This document shows positions 34,051-44,665 of a stretch of 45,760 bases of DNA, in pieces. The stretch's first letter is position 1. Each line of letters starts with the position of its first letter. The notes beneath the pieces were generated by a model, which worked only from the letters and a program-made list of their open reading frames with translations, searched no databases and was not told the origin of the DNA. Source of the stretch: Chara braunii (Eukaryota > Streptophyta > Charophyceae > Charales > Characeae); NCBI GenBank assembly GCA_003427395.1, contig BFEA01000202.1, positions 401,165 to 446,924 of the forward strand, written 5' to 3'. A program made the position numbers and the translations under genes.

Positions 34051-34289
34051 AATGCCTTATGTAAGCAGGGTATAAAGGGATAAATCATTGAAAGACTATG
34101 AACTATTGTTTGTCAAAGGTGACATGAGGTGGTGAGAGTACCTTACCTTTATGGTTTGACCTGCATGTGACTGCGTGCGACTACTACTTAGTACGAGTTT
34201 CAGTTTGATAGGTAGTTGCTTTAATTGCTCGCCACGTGCTAGAGTCATAGGAATGAGTTTCAATTTTTGTATTTTCTAAGTTCATTTAT

Positions 34290-34860
34290 TATACTTGGCT
34301 TTGTATAAATCTCGGCAAGTCACTTTCTCCACGGAAGCGCTCCCGAAATTTCTACAAATCCAAGGAGTTAGACAAATTTTGACTTTTCAAAGTTCAACTT
34401 GTCTTAGTTTTGTACATTACTTAGTAAAAATTTGGAAAGTCTCATTTTTTAAAGGGAATGCTGCCCAAATTTTTACTAATTCAGGGAGTTAGACAAAATT
34501 TGGACTTTGAAGAGTCAAAGTTATTTTCAAGTTCTAAAATTTGTTTTGTATAAATTTTGAAATATCGCTTTTCAAAAGGGAGTGCTGCCGAAATTTCTGC
34601 AAAACTAAGGAGTCGGGTAAATTTTATCTTAGTTGAACTCAAGTTTATGTTTTGAGTTCGAATCTGAACTAGTATAAATTTGGGAAGTCTCCCTTTCTAG
34701 AGGGAGTGCTGCCCAAATTTTTGCTAATTCAGGGAGTTAGACAAAAATTTGACCTTCTTAAGTTAGAGATTATTTCGGTTTTCATATCTTAGTTTATATA
34801 AATTCTGGAAAGACATTTTTTCGACGGGAAGCGCTGCCGAAATTTTCTTAGAGGAGTTGG
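34290..34860 (+). repeat. Hairpin array 2 in copy C
   Basis: Five units collinear with 7912-8470. The perfect 13-bp arms AGTAAAAATTTGG and CCAAATTTTTACT are retained in the second unit. Confidence 0.75.
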
Positions 34861-35857
34861 GCTATATTTTTGCAGGTAGAAACTCTACCAATCCACCCTG
34901 AATTGGGGAGATCCTGCCAAAGGTCTACCTTTTCCTTAAAGGCACTTACTTAAAGGTAGGTTCAAGTTTAGATCGTTAAAACGATTTTTGAGTACGAGTG
35001 CGACATGAAGATTATTTTCCATAAACTTATAGATTTAGCCTGGGGATTGGCTTGTCTTGTGTTACAGATCCTCTTGAACTTCTAATTCAGGATTGAGACT
35101 AGATTCAACTTGATCCTTCAAGGATTATCTTCTGTTATCACTAATAACATGTCGGTTGCCGATCCGTCGGTCTACGACTCAATTCCAATTCATCCTTAAT
35201 ACTCAACCTAAGAGGCTTTAGCCCAAGTGATCTTTGTTGTTTTATTAAGGTTTTCACCCGGACTTTTATTGAATGGTTATTTAACAAAGGTAGTAAGTAT
35301 TTCATTATGGTTGGTTGGACAAGGAGTAGGGCTTGCATGGCTAAAGCGAGGGGTATGGGTATAGAGGTTGGTTGGAGTTGACTCCATGTAGTGTGTGGAC
35401 TTTTGGTTGACTCTTTGATGTGATTGCAAATATGTACTGTGGTTCAGATTTGGATTTGAGTGTCTGTGATCGCATATATATATATGGCTTTGAGGAGCCC
35501 CACCGTGATTGTAAGAAGTGATCGCCACATGCTTACTTCCAGTTACATGTATATGTGTATGTATCTACATTGGGTGTTCACGTGGCCTGAAGGGCCTAAG
35601 CTTAAGGGATTAGTTGGGCCCTAGATGGGGAAAAGAAAGAAAACCCCTCTATTTGTTGTATGCTTCTTAAAGGTTTCTTAGTTGGACGTTGGTCCTGAGC
35701 CTGGATTCAAGGTCCTTGTCCAGGATATCCCAGGTCTTAGGCTCTGCATGGAAGGAATCTCCCCCCGCTCAGAGCCTATTTGCCCTGCCTGCCGGGACAC
35801 TCAGCCTAAAGGCCGGAGATACCGCGGTGGCCGCACGACTATTCTTTTAGCTGTGCA

Positions 35858-35887
35858 ATATCGTGAGGGAGTAGACCCTCACGATAT
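35858..35887. repeat. Perfect 12-bp palindrome in copy C tail
   Basis: ATATCGTGAGGG and CCCTCACGATAT enclose AGTAGA. In copy A (about 9465-9497) the left arm is mutated, and in copy B (about 11065-11125, reversed) a related inverted repeat appears twice. Confidence 0.8.
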
Positions 35888-36377
35888 CTCGAGAGCGACA
35901 CTTGAGTGTGATAAGCGGTACTCAGATCCACGAGGAACCGCTTGATTATGGACACTACGTAGTACGCCATCATTGCGACCGCTTGCGTACGTTCGCATTA
36001 CGAGTCGATATGAGTTAGCCCTGCGTCAGCACGGTTTTATACAAAGTCTTGCGAGAGACGCCTACCCGATTTCCGCATTGGAAAGTTATGGGATGATTGC
36101 TAAGGGACTAGGAGTGTTGCCGCGTTTGTTTGTTCAGTGTCGTTAGGTATATGTATATTTATGTGTGTGTATGTGTGTGTATGTGTGTGTTTTTATATGT
36201 CGAAATAAGAAACATGCACACTTTTATCGTTGGCTCGGTAGCCTTGGTCATGGGAATTATGTGTTGATCCCGGTGGACCATATGGAAGGAGACTAGCGGA
36301 CGAACCTAGAGGACGTGTATATCAGATAGTGATCTCCATTTTTTACCACGAGCGGATGTAGGAGAAACGATTGAAAA

Positions 36378-38330
36378 TTGAAGAAATCACGTAGAGGAAG
36401 AAACAAGAGGAGAAGGGATATGAAAGGTGATCACTACATCCAATCGACCGATCCTAACGATTTTCACAAAACATCGACACGTAAGTACCTAAGACGAATG
36501 GTATCTCGTGTGATCCGGGAAAAATTTGACCTGAGTATGTCAGCTGATGTAATCATCAGTGTAAAGTTGGATGAGAAAATTCAGCTCAATGAGCTTCGTA
36601 AAGTTGTAAATAATGGGATTAGGGAATGTGAGTTACCGAAATGCTTTCAAAAGCATGCGAGGAAGAAGGTCCGCATCGTGTGGGTTAAAAACCAATCGAT
36701 TGGGGATATCCTTCATAATCAACGATTTTTCACTGCTCGTCAAGTCTTAACCTGTGCTTACGCAGGGACGACCTACCCTAAATCGGGGGGTCATACATGC
36801 TTTTGTTTAAGGGAAGGAGAACCACACCACAAAATCTTAACTAATGCTAATCATATCCCACGTGATCTGTCGGATAACCATATTGACTGACTACTGAGGG
36901 AAGTAGTTGAGGGATTTTCAAACTAGGAGAACTTGAAGGGTCGGACCCCTATTTTTGCGAAGGAAAGACTAGAAAGGTGTGTAGATAGTTGTGTAGTAAG
37001 TGAGAGCACGTAGTCGTTAACAGATGTCATTAAGGTGAAGGAGGAATTGGATGGGTTTATGCTTACTCCCTTATACCGTAACTCGGGTGATACATTGGTT
37101 ATCTGCTCTGCAGTGTATCACCGATTATTGGATTGTTCAGGATCCCGCTGAGAAATCGATCGAGGAAATTAGACATGAATCAATCAAGGTGGGTCTGAAG
37201 AAGATGGTCCAATGGGATTCGAAAGGGAAGTTTGGGATATCATATGTTTTACCTAAACATAAACATATCGATCGCTTTCGGCTAATCTGCCAAACTTTCA
37301 ACGAACCCATGGTTCGTACGGGCAGGTTAATCACAAAGGCGCTCAACCATTTGTTGCTCCGCCTACCAATTGATTGGCACTTCAACTTACAAGTTGTATC
37401 GCATCTAGCAGGGAGATTATAACGGATCAATTGTTAAATTGAGAAAAAGGGGAATATCTCATGTGTGGAACCGGCTTCTTATGACATTAAATAAATGTTC
37501 AGTCGACTCCCTAATGAAGATATTATGGAATCAATACGATGGATGGTTTCGTATTACCAGGGAAAGGGGATAAGTCTGTGAGGGTAAACAGCAGGGGAAA
37601 AGGGGCAACATTTGGCAAGACGACTAGTGTTGACCATTGGAAATGCTTGGACCTAAGCGATGTAGCAAAGTTCATTGAACTGGAACTTCGCCATACGTAC
37701 ACAAAGGCGACGGGGGTGAAACTGAAGCAAATGGTCAATATTCCAATGGGAAAGAGCACTAGCCCCCGGCTTGCATGTATTATGTGCGCTATGGCTGAGT
37801 TGAAATTCATCAACAATATCTGTAAATACAAAAGAAAGATGTTCGGGGTAAGGTTGATCGATGATGTGATTTTGGTGACTGCCTCATTACTTGCTGATGC
37901 CAGAACGGAGATTCTGTGTCTTTTTGAAAGTTGTTATCCATACAATCTGACATTAAAAAGGAATGACAACGGAAATGGTGTCCTGCAATTTCTCAGTTGT
38001 GAGATTCGCACAAAGGGAACTTTCCCGTATCTAAGATATGTGCAGTTGGCTAAAAATGAGGACACAATTTGGGATGAAGAAAAGTTGCAATCGTTTTCAT
38101 CATGGGGGAGCAAGCAACTGAAGAAAGCAATTATCGGTGGGCATCTGCACCGAATTGACCGGAATACAACAATCCGGTCGGAGATACCTTTGAGGGTGTT
38201 GACGGTCAAAAGGGATCTGCGTCTGAAGGGTTACCCTCCAGAAAACTTCGAGAGAGTTGTGAAAGGATTTGCCTTGGGGAAAGATGTTTTTTGGGAAAAA
38301 GTTGTGAAGTTAGTGTATAGTGAGCGATAG
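36378..38330 (+). pseudogene. Penelope-like reverse transcriptase, broken
   Basis: Three frame segments make one RT. 36378-36890: basic N-terminus, a helix-rich part ending RIVWVKNQSIGDILHNQRFF, and a Cys-rich patch (CAYAG...CFCLREGE). After a TGA at 36888 and more stops, LTPLYRNSGDTLVIC lies near 37060-37110, then a frameshift. 37051-37422: ISYVLPKHKHIDRFRLICQT and KALNHLLLRLP; the frame continues with ASYDIK (motif A, 37477-37491, followed by TAA) and FSRLPNEDI. 37539-38330: VNIPMGKSTSPRLACIMC (motif B), RLIDDVILV with catalytic IDD at 37857-37865 (motif C), FLSCEIRTKG, and HRIDRN...LRLKGYPPENF. The LPK-K-R block, the C-terminal GYP block and IDD fit Penelope-like RTs. No GIY-YIG endonuclease is visible. 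Several stops and shifts: inactive. Confidence 0.75.
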
Positions 38331-38626
38331 CAAGTAGGTGGGATGTGGATAGGAAGGCGAGTAATGATTGATGTTCCGAAAGATTCTATGTAATATTTCT
38401 TGTTTTGCGGTTGAATCCCGTAGGTCGCTAGACCCAGCCCGTGTGTGGTATTCCTGGTCACTTGCTGGTGTTTGGATTTTTGTTGTGATAGTAGGCGGAG
38501 GCCTTAACGCCCATAGCATGGAGTGCCAACCCGCAGGGTACCGGGGTTGGTACTGGCACTTTTGAAGGGTTCCTTGATTTTGTTTTGTTACACTGTTTGG
38601 GATAAAGGCGACAGGTGTAAATATAG
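38331..38626 (+). other. 3' flank of the Penelope-like RT
   Basis: About 300 bp after the RT stop, before repeat R copy 2. A 65-codon frame at 38368-38565 is open but shows no recognised domain and may be a decayed C-terminal extension or untranslated sequence. Confidence 0.3.
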
Positions 38627-39282
38627 AACGCGGACCAAAAAAAAGGAAAAAAAAAAAAAAAAAAAACGTCATTAAAAAAATCTGAAAAAAAATATGTTAT
38701 GAAGAAAGATAAATTAAACACGATTTGCCTGAGCATTACATCCGAATTCCTTACCGAATTTGAAATAAAAATAAAATACGAAAAACAAATACTAATAATA
38801 AAAATAAATAAAAATAAAAAGAGAATTAAATTTAGCGAGTGCGCGAGCATGTTTTCGACACCGCCATCTTTGGCGATTTTTTTTTTTTTTTTTTTGCATA
38901 GCTAAATGCCCTGAAAATTTACAGATGTGTACTTCACATAATACAAAACCCACTAAAAAAGTTTCAAAAAATAATAAAATTGTTTAGACCCAGAACTAAA
39001 GTGAAAACAAAAAGTAAAAAGTGAAAAAATACGTGGGCAAGCACGTTTTGACACCGCCATCTTTGGCGATTTTTAATTCTTATCTGGCTTAGCCAAATGA
39101 CTTGAAAATTTACAGGTATGTACCTCACGTTATAGAGAACTCAAAAAAACAAATTCAGAAAAAAATAATTATTTAGCGGGGGCCGAACGCCGTCGGGTTC
39201 GGACCCCGTACGGGACCCCGAATGCCCGTGCGTACGGAGGTCTGCCCGGGGACCTCCGTACGTACGGGCTGGTGACCCTGTC
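38627..39282 (+). repeat. Foldback repeat R, copy 2
   Basis: Starts GAACGCGGACC followed by an A-rich run (38637-38666). It contains two tandem sub-units with ACACCGCCATCTTTGGCGAT (38858 and 39052) and ends in a GC palindrome (ACGGAGGTC/GACCTCCGT) and GGTGACCCTG. It is the reverse complement of 2100-2760. It continues beyond a TA-element insertion at 39283-39383. Confidence 0.78.
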
Positions 39283-39383
39283 TATATATCGTATATATAT
39301 ATATATATATATCCTCACAAACAGAACTGCCCGGTAAAACCGTAGGCAGAGAGAGAGAAGAGGATATATATATATATATATAT
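39283..39383 (-). mobile_element. Truncated TA-targeted element between TA tracts
   Basis: About 60 bp (minus strand: CTCTCTCTCTGCCTACGG ... TTCTGTTTGTGAGGA) matching the minus-strand 3' end of the insertion at 7252-7508, flanked on both sides by long TA repeats. It interrupts the centre of repeat R copy 2. Confidence 0.7.
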
Positions 39384-40157
39384 GTACAAGGTTATCGGCG
39401 TTCGGGACGGGCAGAACGCCCGAACCCGAATGCCCGAACGTCCGGGCCCCCCTGTAGACACGTTCGGCCGTTTGGGCCGAACATGGACAAAAAAAAAAAA
39501 AAAAAAAAAAAAAAAGTCGTCCAAGAAATTTGAAAACAATATATGTTATGCAGAAAAATAAACTGAACAACATTTGCCTCCGAGTGACATCCAAATTCGT
39601 TACCATATTTGAAATAAAAATAAAATACGGAAAACAAAAAAGAATAATAGAAATAAGTAATTTTAGGAGAGAATTAAAATTAGTGTGCGGGCGGGCACGT
39701 TTTAAACACCTCCATCTTTGGAGATTTTTCATTTTGTTTTTGCTTCGTTAAATTCCTTTTAAACACCTCCATCTCACATGATACACAACTTATTAAAAAA
39801 ATATAAAAAAATAATAAAATTGGTTAGGCCTTGAAACAAAGTGAAAACAAAAAGAGAAAAGAGAAAAAAAGCAAAATAGTGAGTGGGTGAGCACGTTTTG
39901 ACACTGCTATCTTTGAAGATTTCTCGTTTTTGTTTGGCTTAGCAAAATAATCGCAAACTAACTCGGCATGTACCTCACATCATAGAGAACTCACAAAAAA
40001 ACATTCAAGAAAAAATAATAATTTTTAGGCCCCGAAATATTTCTTGGCGGGGTCCGAACCTCTTCACGTTCGGAGGGGTTCGACCTCCCGAACGGGACTC
40101 CGAACGCCCGAACGTACGGAGGTTGGCTCGGGGGCCTTCGTACGTAAGGGCTGGTAA
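39384..40157 (+). repeat. Foldback repeat R, copy 3 with GC-rich joint
   Basis: GC-rich palindromic sequence (39400-39482), an A-run of about 28 (39487-39514), then the same A/T-rich body as copy 2. The CCATCTTTG sub-unit appears at 39707 and 39903, ending with GTACGGAGGTT and GGCTGGTAACC. The ORFs drawn through it are low-complexity Phe/Lys runs and are not genes. Confidence 0.72.
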
Positions 40158-40211
40158 CCATATATATATATCGTCACAAACAGAATTGCCCGGTAAACTG
40201 TATATATATAC
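40158..40211 (-). mobile_element. Shortest TA-targeted element copy
   Basis: About 40 bp (CACAAACAGAATTGCCCGG on the plus strand) between TATATA tracts, again at the centre of a repeat R palindrome. Same minus-strand 3' end as the copies at 7282 and 39300. Confidence 0.65.
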
Positions 40212-40530
40212 AGGGTTACCTGACCGAACGTTCGGGGGCCGAACGCTGCCAGCTTCGGCCCCCGCCAAAAACATTTTCGGGGCCTAAAAATAAGTTTTTT
40301 TTTCTGAGTTTTTTTTGTTGAGTTCTCTATGATGTAACCTACACGCCAAGCCATTCTGCTAAGCCAAAAAAACGTTAAAAATCATCAAAGATGGGGGTGT
40401 CAAAATGTGCTCGACCACTCACTATTTTTTTTTTTTTTCACTTTTAACTCTTTGTTTTCACTTTATTTCGGGGCCTAAAACATTTTATTATTTTTTAAAT
40501 TTTTTTTAATGAAATACACATTTCGTAAAA
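40212..40530 (-). repeat. Foldback repeat R, copy 4 (antisense arm)
   Basis: Reverse complement of 39880-40157: CAGGGTTACC, the CCCCGCCAAAAA.. GGGGCCTAAAAAT block, GTTGAGTTCTCTATGATGT and CATCAAAGATGG recur inverted. With copy 3 it forms a foldback of about 650 bp whose centre holds the short TA element. Confidence 0.75.
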
Positions 40531-41270
40531 AATAAACTTTTTGTCAAAAAGTGAACTATTTCGACTGCAAATAAACACTCAGTACATGGCCCAATAGGGC
40601 ATCATGCGACACTTTAAATGGTCAGTATATGAGGTGTTGACATGACAAATGTTGCGGTGGGGCGTTTTGAGCCCTTCTTACATGAATAGTCGTTATTAAA
40701 TGCGAATTAACACAGTGTGAAAAAGGGCAAGGGCTCTTTGTATGACACCTTGACAATGTTGTCCTGGCTTAGTGTTGCTGTGACAGACAGTACACGATTC
40801 AAAAGGGCATCGTGTTGGGTATGTGGTTCCTGTTTTTCATAAAAGGTCAGGGGTCCGGCGCCCGACACCTTGCAAGTTGATGGACTGAACCTGTCAACTG
40901 TGGTCGGGTGGAACACCCAGCCTGATGCATGACATTTGGCAAGTTGAACCCGTCAGTATCCCTGCAACAATTGTGTCCACCATTTATCTTCCCGGAAGGA
41001 CCTCCTTCTCCGGTTCACAAATAGTAGTTGAAAAGTGTTACCGAATGATTCGGGAGTTAGTGGTGTTCGACAGAGCACCTAAAGGAAGTGGCAAACAGTC
41101 GTTTGCTCTCAATGCCGATTGCCAATAGCACTGTTAGGGGGCCTTGATGCTGGTTCCTGATCTGTTTGGCGATCGAGCAGCTTGAAGAAGTGTGAAAGAG
41201 TCATTGGTTGTCTGTGTGGATTGTCATTAGCACTTTTAGGGAATCTTGATGCGAGACCTGATTCCGGGTC

Positions 41271-41272
<2 letters not shown>

Positions 41273-41319
<47 letters not shown>
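41273..41319. repeat. (GA)n microsatellite
   Basis: About 23 uninterrupted GA units. Confidence 0.95.
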
Positions 41320-41321
<2 letters not shown>

Positions 41322-42061
41322 CCTTGCTTTAACCCGGAAAGACATTGACAGAGCAGATATCGGTTTGGTGACTGAGCATCTTCAACAAGTGTCAAACAGT
41401 CGACGTGCGGATGGCAACGCACTCTAAGGGAACCTTGATGCTGGGTGTGAATTTGCTTGCCGCATGTTAGCAGTTGCTGGGCAGTCTTGAATGCTGAAGT
41501 CCGCCACCGGGGGAAGGTTTGATGGTCTGTGGTGGGACTTCCTGTTGGATTTGGATCTATTTCGTGGTCTGTGGTGGGACTTCCTGTTGGATTTGGATCT
41601 GTTTCGAGGAGAGTTTCGCACTCAAGAAACATAATTGAACTCTAGATCCCGCAGGTTAGCAGTTCTTGGACATTGCTTGTGGTGTTGTCGGGGTACACAC
41701 CAGAAGTCGGAGTGAACTCTCATTTAGATGGACAACATGAACGCACACCACTTGCTTAGTGTTGCTGTGACAGACAATACACGATTCAAAAGGGCATCGT
41801 GTTGGGTATGTGGTGCCTGTTTTCCATAAAAGGTCAGGGGTCTGGCGCCCGACACCTTGCAAGTTGAAGGACTGAACCTGTCAACTGTGGTCGGGCGGAG
41901 CACCCATCCAGGTGCACGACATTTGGCAAGTTGCCCTTCAGTACCCCTGCAACAAATGTGTCCACCAGTTGACAGATAGTAGTTGGTGGTGTTCGACAGA
42001 GCACCTTAAGGAAGTGGCAAACAGCCGTTCGCTCTCGATGCCGATTGCCAAAAGCACTGTT

Positions 42062-42129
<68 letters not shown>
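42062..42129. repeat. Compound (GT)n(GA)n microsatellite
   Basis: About ten GT units running directly into about 24 GA units. Confidence 0.95.
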
Positions 42130-42131
<2 letters not shown>

Positions 42132-42560
42132 CCTTGCTTTAACCTGGAAAGGCATTGACAGATACTAGTTGAAGAGCGAATCAATTCGCAGATATCGGTT
42201 TGGTGACTGAGCACCTTTAACAAGTGTCAAACAGTCGTTGGCGGTCTGTGCGGATGGCCACGCACTATAAGGGAACCTTGGTCTGTGGCGGGACTTCCTC
42301 TTGGATTTGGATCTGTTTCGAGCAGAGTTTCACACTCAAGAAACAGAATTGAACTCCAGATCCCGCAGGTTATCAGTTCTTGGACATTTGCATGGACAAC
42401 TAGCGGATTGCTCGGGGCACACAGCACAAGTCGGAGTGAACTCTCATTTAGATGGACAACATGAACGCACACCATCAGCTCGTTGATACAATACAGATGC
42501 TGGCTTGTCATTTGCATGAACAAATTAATAACATAGATTTCTGACATTCAGTCTTGTCAT

Positions 42561-42986
42561 CACAAACATCGATCCCCTCCTTCACATGAGCATGTATAGG
42601 AATGTAAGACATTGGCATGAACATCGGAGATCGAAACACTTGCAAGGTCATCGGCGTGTCATTTCTTTAATTGGACAAGATACATAACATTCATTCATAA
42701 CATTTACTCTTGTCACCGCAACGTGGAGATGGAAACACTCGCTACATTGCACCTTCGTAAATGGAAACACCGCACGCAGAGTTGCGAGAAATGTTCAAAT
42801 CACTGAACAGGGGTTGTTTCCGAAAAAACATTCAAAGCAAAAAATCAGTCAATCACACGTTGTCTCTCGCACCTATTACAACTACTGCCTCTCGCACCTC
42901 TATCTGCTACTTCATATCCACCATTTCAAGGTGCACATCCACATGCACATCATGTTTCACAAGATTGTATTTCAACACGTTTTCCC
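42561..42986. other. Downstream flank of paralogue 1
   Basis: No gene seen. Words such as GGCTTGTCATTTG, AACATAGATT and TGACATTCA from about 42498 onwards recur at 44231-44318, so the 3' flank was duplicated together with the gene. Confidence 0.45.
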
Positions 42987-43958
42987 TTAAACACAAGGTC
43001 TGACCACACGTCCGTATCTTGTGACATACGGGGATTCCCGCGGACGAGGTCGTAAACGGAAGCCATACATAGCATTCATAGATGATCCATACACATGGAT
43101 CTGCGGCTCGTCGACTGTTGCATTCTCCGAAAACACGGACATGTATTTCATCCTAACAAACTCTCCGAGTCGTGCTAAGGAATTCCGTATGCAGTCTCGT
43201 ATGTCGAACACTTTCTCTTCCACCTCATAAAACAATTTTAAACATGTGACCTGACCTGCTCTCACAAAATCTGACCGCCCATCTACATCGGGGCGAGACA
43301 TCACCGGCTTGAATTTGTAATCCTGTTGTACCATGTCGTTCCGTGACACAAGCACAAGTGCATCCACGAGTTTTCTACTTTTGTCTGAAGTAGCCACACA
43401 TAGCACTCTGGCGAAAGGACATCCGTAATCAGTCAACCGCACACAACAATACGATATAGTTTGTGGAGAAGTCCCTGGGCAACGGAGTGGGTAGTGTTCC
43501 AAGAATGAACAATGACGAGCGCAGTCCACCAACTCTTGTTTCTGCGAACTTCCCCAAGTTCGTGGCGAAGATGTGATGTAGTCGCAGTGGTGGCGACGTC
43601 TGAAGCTGGTACGGTAGCGGATCGGTTTACCCTTATCATCTAGGGTCTTTCGCTGGAGGACACCATCAGGCAGTGCAATGAGGCTCCCGAACTCTAACAT
43701 GTTGGCAAACTTGTAATCGCTTGCCCAAGGGCAGGCACGCTCCATTGCCTTCCAATCATTATCGTTCCATTCGTCGAGATGCCGGTTCATGTACGGGACG
43801 ACGGTCATCCATGGGTCCTCGTCGAAGTCCTCCTCGGTTGCTCCGTCGATCCACGTTTGACCGTCATGATGCCGCACCGATCTCGCACAAGGTGAAAACG
43901 GTCTTGCTAACCGCATGTGTTTCTCGGGACTCAAGCGCATGTGCGTCTCGGGACTCAT
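42987..43958 (-). CDS. Unrecognised protein, paralogue 1 of a tandem pair (323 aa)
   Basis: An uninterrupted minus-strand frame from ATG 43956-43958. The N-terminus has two short repeats of the type SPE(T/K)HMRL. From residue about 45 it matches the next gene over about 230 residues, roughly 40-50% by eye. Shared blocks: DPWM.V.P, LD.W, CPWA.D.KFA.M.EFGS.I, SPRTW, ELV.CARH, PLR.PG.SP..ISYCCVRL, CVA.S..SR.L.D, VSRN, IRD.I..SLA and G.FVRMKY.S.F.E.A.VD.P. Conserved Cys/His/Trp residues suggest a compact, possibly metal-binding or disulphide-bearing domain. The basic C-terminal tail (RLRPRPRESPYVTRYGRVVR) is absent from paralogue 2. No signal peptide or membrane helix is evident. I do not recognise the family; the function is unknown. 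Confidence 0.7.
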   Translation of the reverse strand: MSPETHMRLSPEKHMRLARPFSPCARSVRHHDGQTWIDGATEEDFDEDPWMTVVPYMNRHLDEWNDNDWKAMERACPWASDYKFANMLEFGSLIALPDGVLQRKTLDDKGKPIRYRTSFRRRHHCDYITSSPRTWGSSQKQELVDCARHCSFLEHYPLRCPGTSPQTISYCCVRLTDYGCPFARVLCVATSDKSRKLVDALVLVSRNDMVQQDYKFKPVMSRPDVDGRSDFVRAGQVTCLKLFYEVEEKVFDIRDCIRNSLARLGEFVRMKYMSVFSENATVDEPQIHVYGSSMNAMYGFRLRPRPRESPYVTRYGRVVRPCV

Positions 43959-44162
43959 GCTGACGCTTGTCGAAGGTGCCGACGATATTACGCTTCCTAC
44001 ACATCACGCACACACAAACGATACATACGGACGTGTAAGCCGTCGTAAATAAAGTTGGCCAATGATAAGTCTTCTGGTGCGGCGAACACTCAATCGTCAC
44101 GCCCCGTACTATATATCGACAAACTTCTCACTTAAGCAAAGTGCGAGTGAACTCTGACTTAC

Positions 44163-44180
44163 GTGCGAGTGAACTCGCAC
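44163..44180. repeat. Perfect short palindrome GTGCGAGT..ACTCGCAC
   Basis: 8-bp arms with GA between them. A second perfect copy is at 44429-44446; decayed versions are near 44140, 44349, 41706 and 42431. Confidence 0.85.
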
Positions 44181-44428
44181 TCGGATGCAGAGGCAGGTGC
44201 ACACACCATCAGAGTGATGATTAAATATGGACACTGGCTTGTCATTTGTATAATCTCGGATGAAAACGTCATCAAATCTTTGCATGGACGAATTCGCAAC
44301 ATAGATTCATGACATTCACTTAAGCGGATTGTTCGTGGTTTAGCGCACAAGTGCGAGTGAACTAGCAGTTAGATGGTGAGCTAGATGGTCATACCACTCA
44401 AGTGGAATGCTCGGGGTGCACACAGCAA

Positions 44429-44446
44429 GTGCGAGTGAACTCGCAC
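44429..44446. repeat. Perfect short palindrome, second copy
   Basis: Same 18-nt palindrome as 44163-44180, followed by the shared words TTAGATGG. Confidence 0.85.
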
Positions 44447-44665
44447 TTAGATGGAGAGATAGATGGCCACACCATGAGCTCATGTGTGTAATGTATAAGG
44501 AAATCGGCGTGTCTTTTTTGTATACCCTGATGACATTATCGTCATTTTTTTTGCATGGACCCGATACACAACATCCGTTCAGAACTTTCACTTCTACCGA
44601 TGACGACAGGCCGGTGTGTACATGCGTTCATTCAAAGGTCGAAGAGGCGACTCGAACGTAAGACA

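Larger units (their letters stand above)
29443..36197 (+). mobile_element. 7-kb non-coding element, copy C
   Basis: Collinear with copy A from the terminal palindrome (29448) to the GT-rich tail near 36137-36195, differing by point changes and small indels. It lacks the insertion that copy A carries at 7252-7508. Both hairpin arrays are intact (33235-34050 and 34290-34860). An 84-codon frame at 29986-30240 matches one at 3338-3592 in A, but by eye about 11 amino-acid changes against 5-6 silent ones give no sign of protein selection. The broken Penelope-like RT begins directly after the tail. Confidence 0.82.
40560..42560. repeat. Imperfect ~1-kb direct duplication with GA/GT microsatellites
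   Basis: Segments 40765-40960, 41070-41130 and 41319-41440 recur in the same order at 41753-41950, 41994-42055 and 42129-42275. The sequence GGACTTCCTGTTGGATTTGG is itself repeated at 41538 and 41578, with a variant near 42290. Microsatellites (GA at 41273-41319; GT then GA at 42062-42129) occupy the same relative place in both halves. No coding frame is convincing; Ser/Leu-repeat frames here are translations of the microsatellites. Confidence 0.7.
43959..44665. other. Spacer between the paralogues with short palindromic repeats
   Basis: No gene seen. It contains several copies of a short imperfect palindrome (perfect at 44163-44180 and 44429-44446) and segments duplicated from the flank of paralogue 1. 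Confidence 0.5.

Noticed and set aside
2800-36197. Copies A and C as the two LTRs of one giant retrotransposon
   Set aside because: No PBS follows copy A, the gypsy PBS belongs to the 401-bp LTR, and an inverted third copy lies between them.
38637-38666. A-rich run as the poly-A tail of the Penelope-like RT
   Set aside because: The same A-run with the same flanks recurs in repeat R copies near 2710-2740 (reversed) and 39487, so it belongs to repeat R.
39169-39732. 187-codon minus-strand frame with Phe and Tyr-Ile runs
   Set aside because: Low-complexity translation of A-runs and TA repeats in foldback repeat R.
41109-42223. Ser/Leu-repeat proteins on the minus strand
   Set aside because: They are translations of the GA/GT microsatellites and not conserved outside them.
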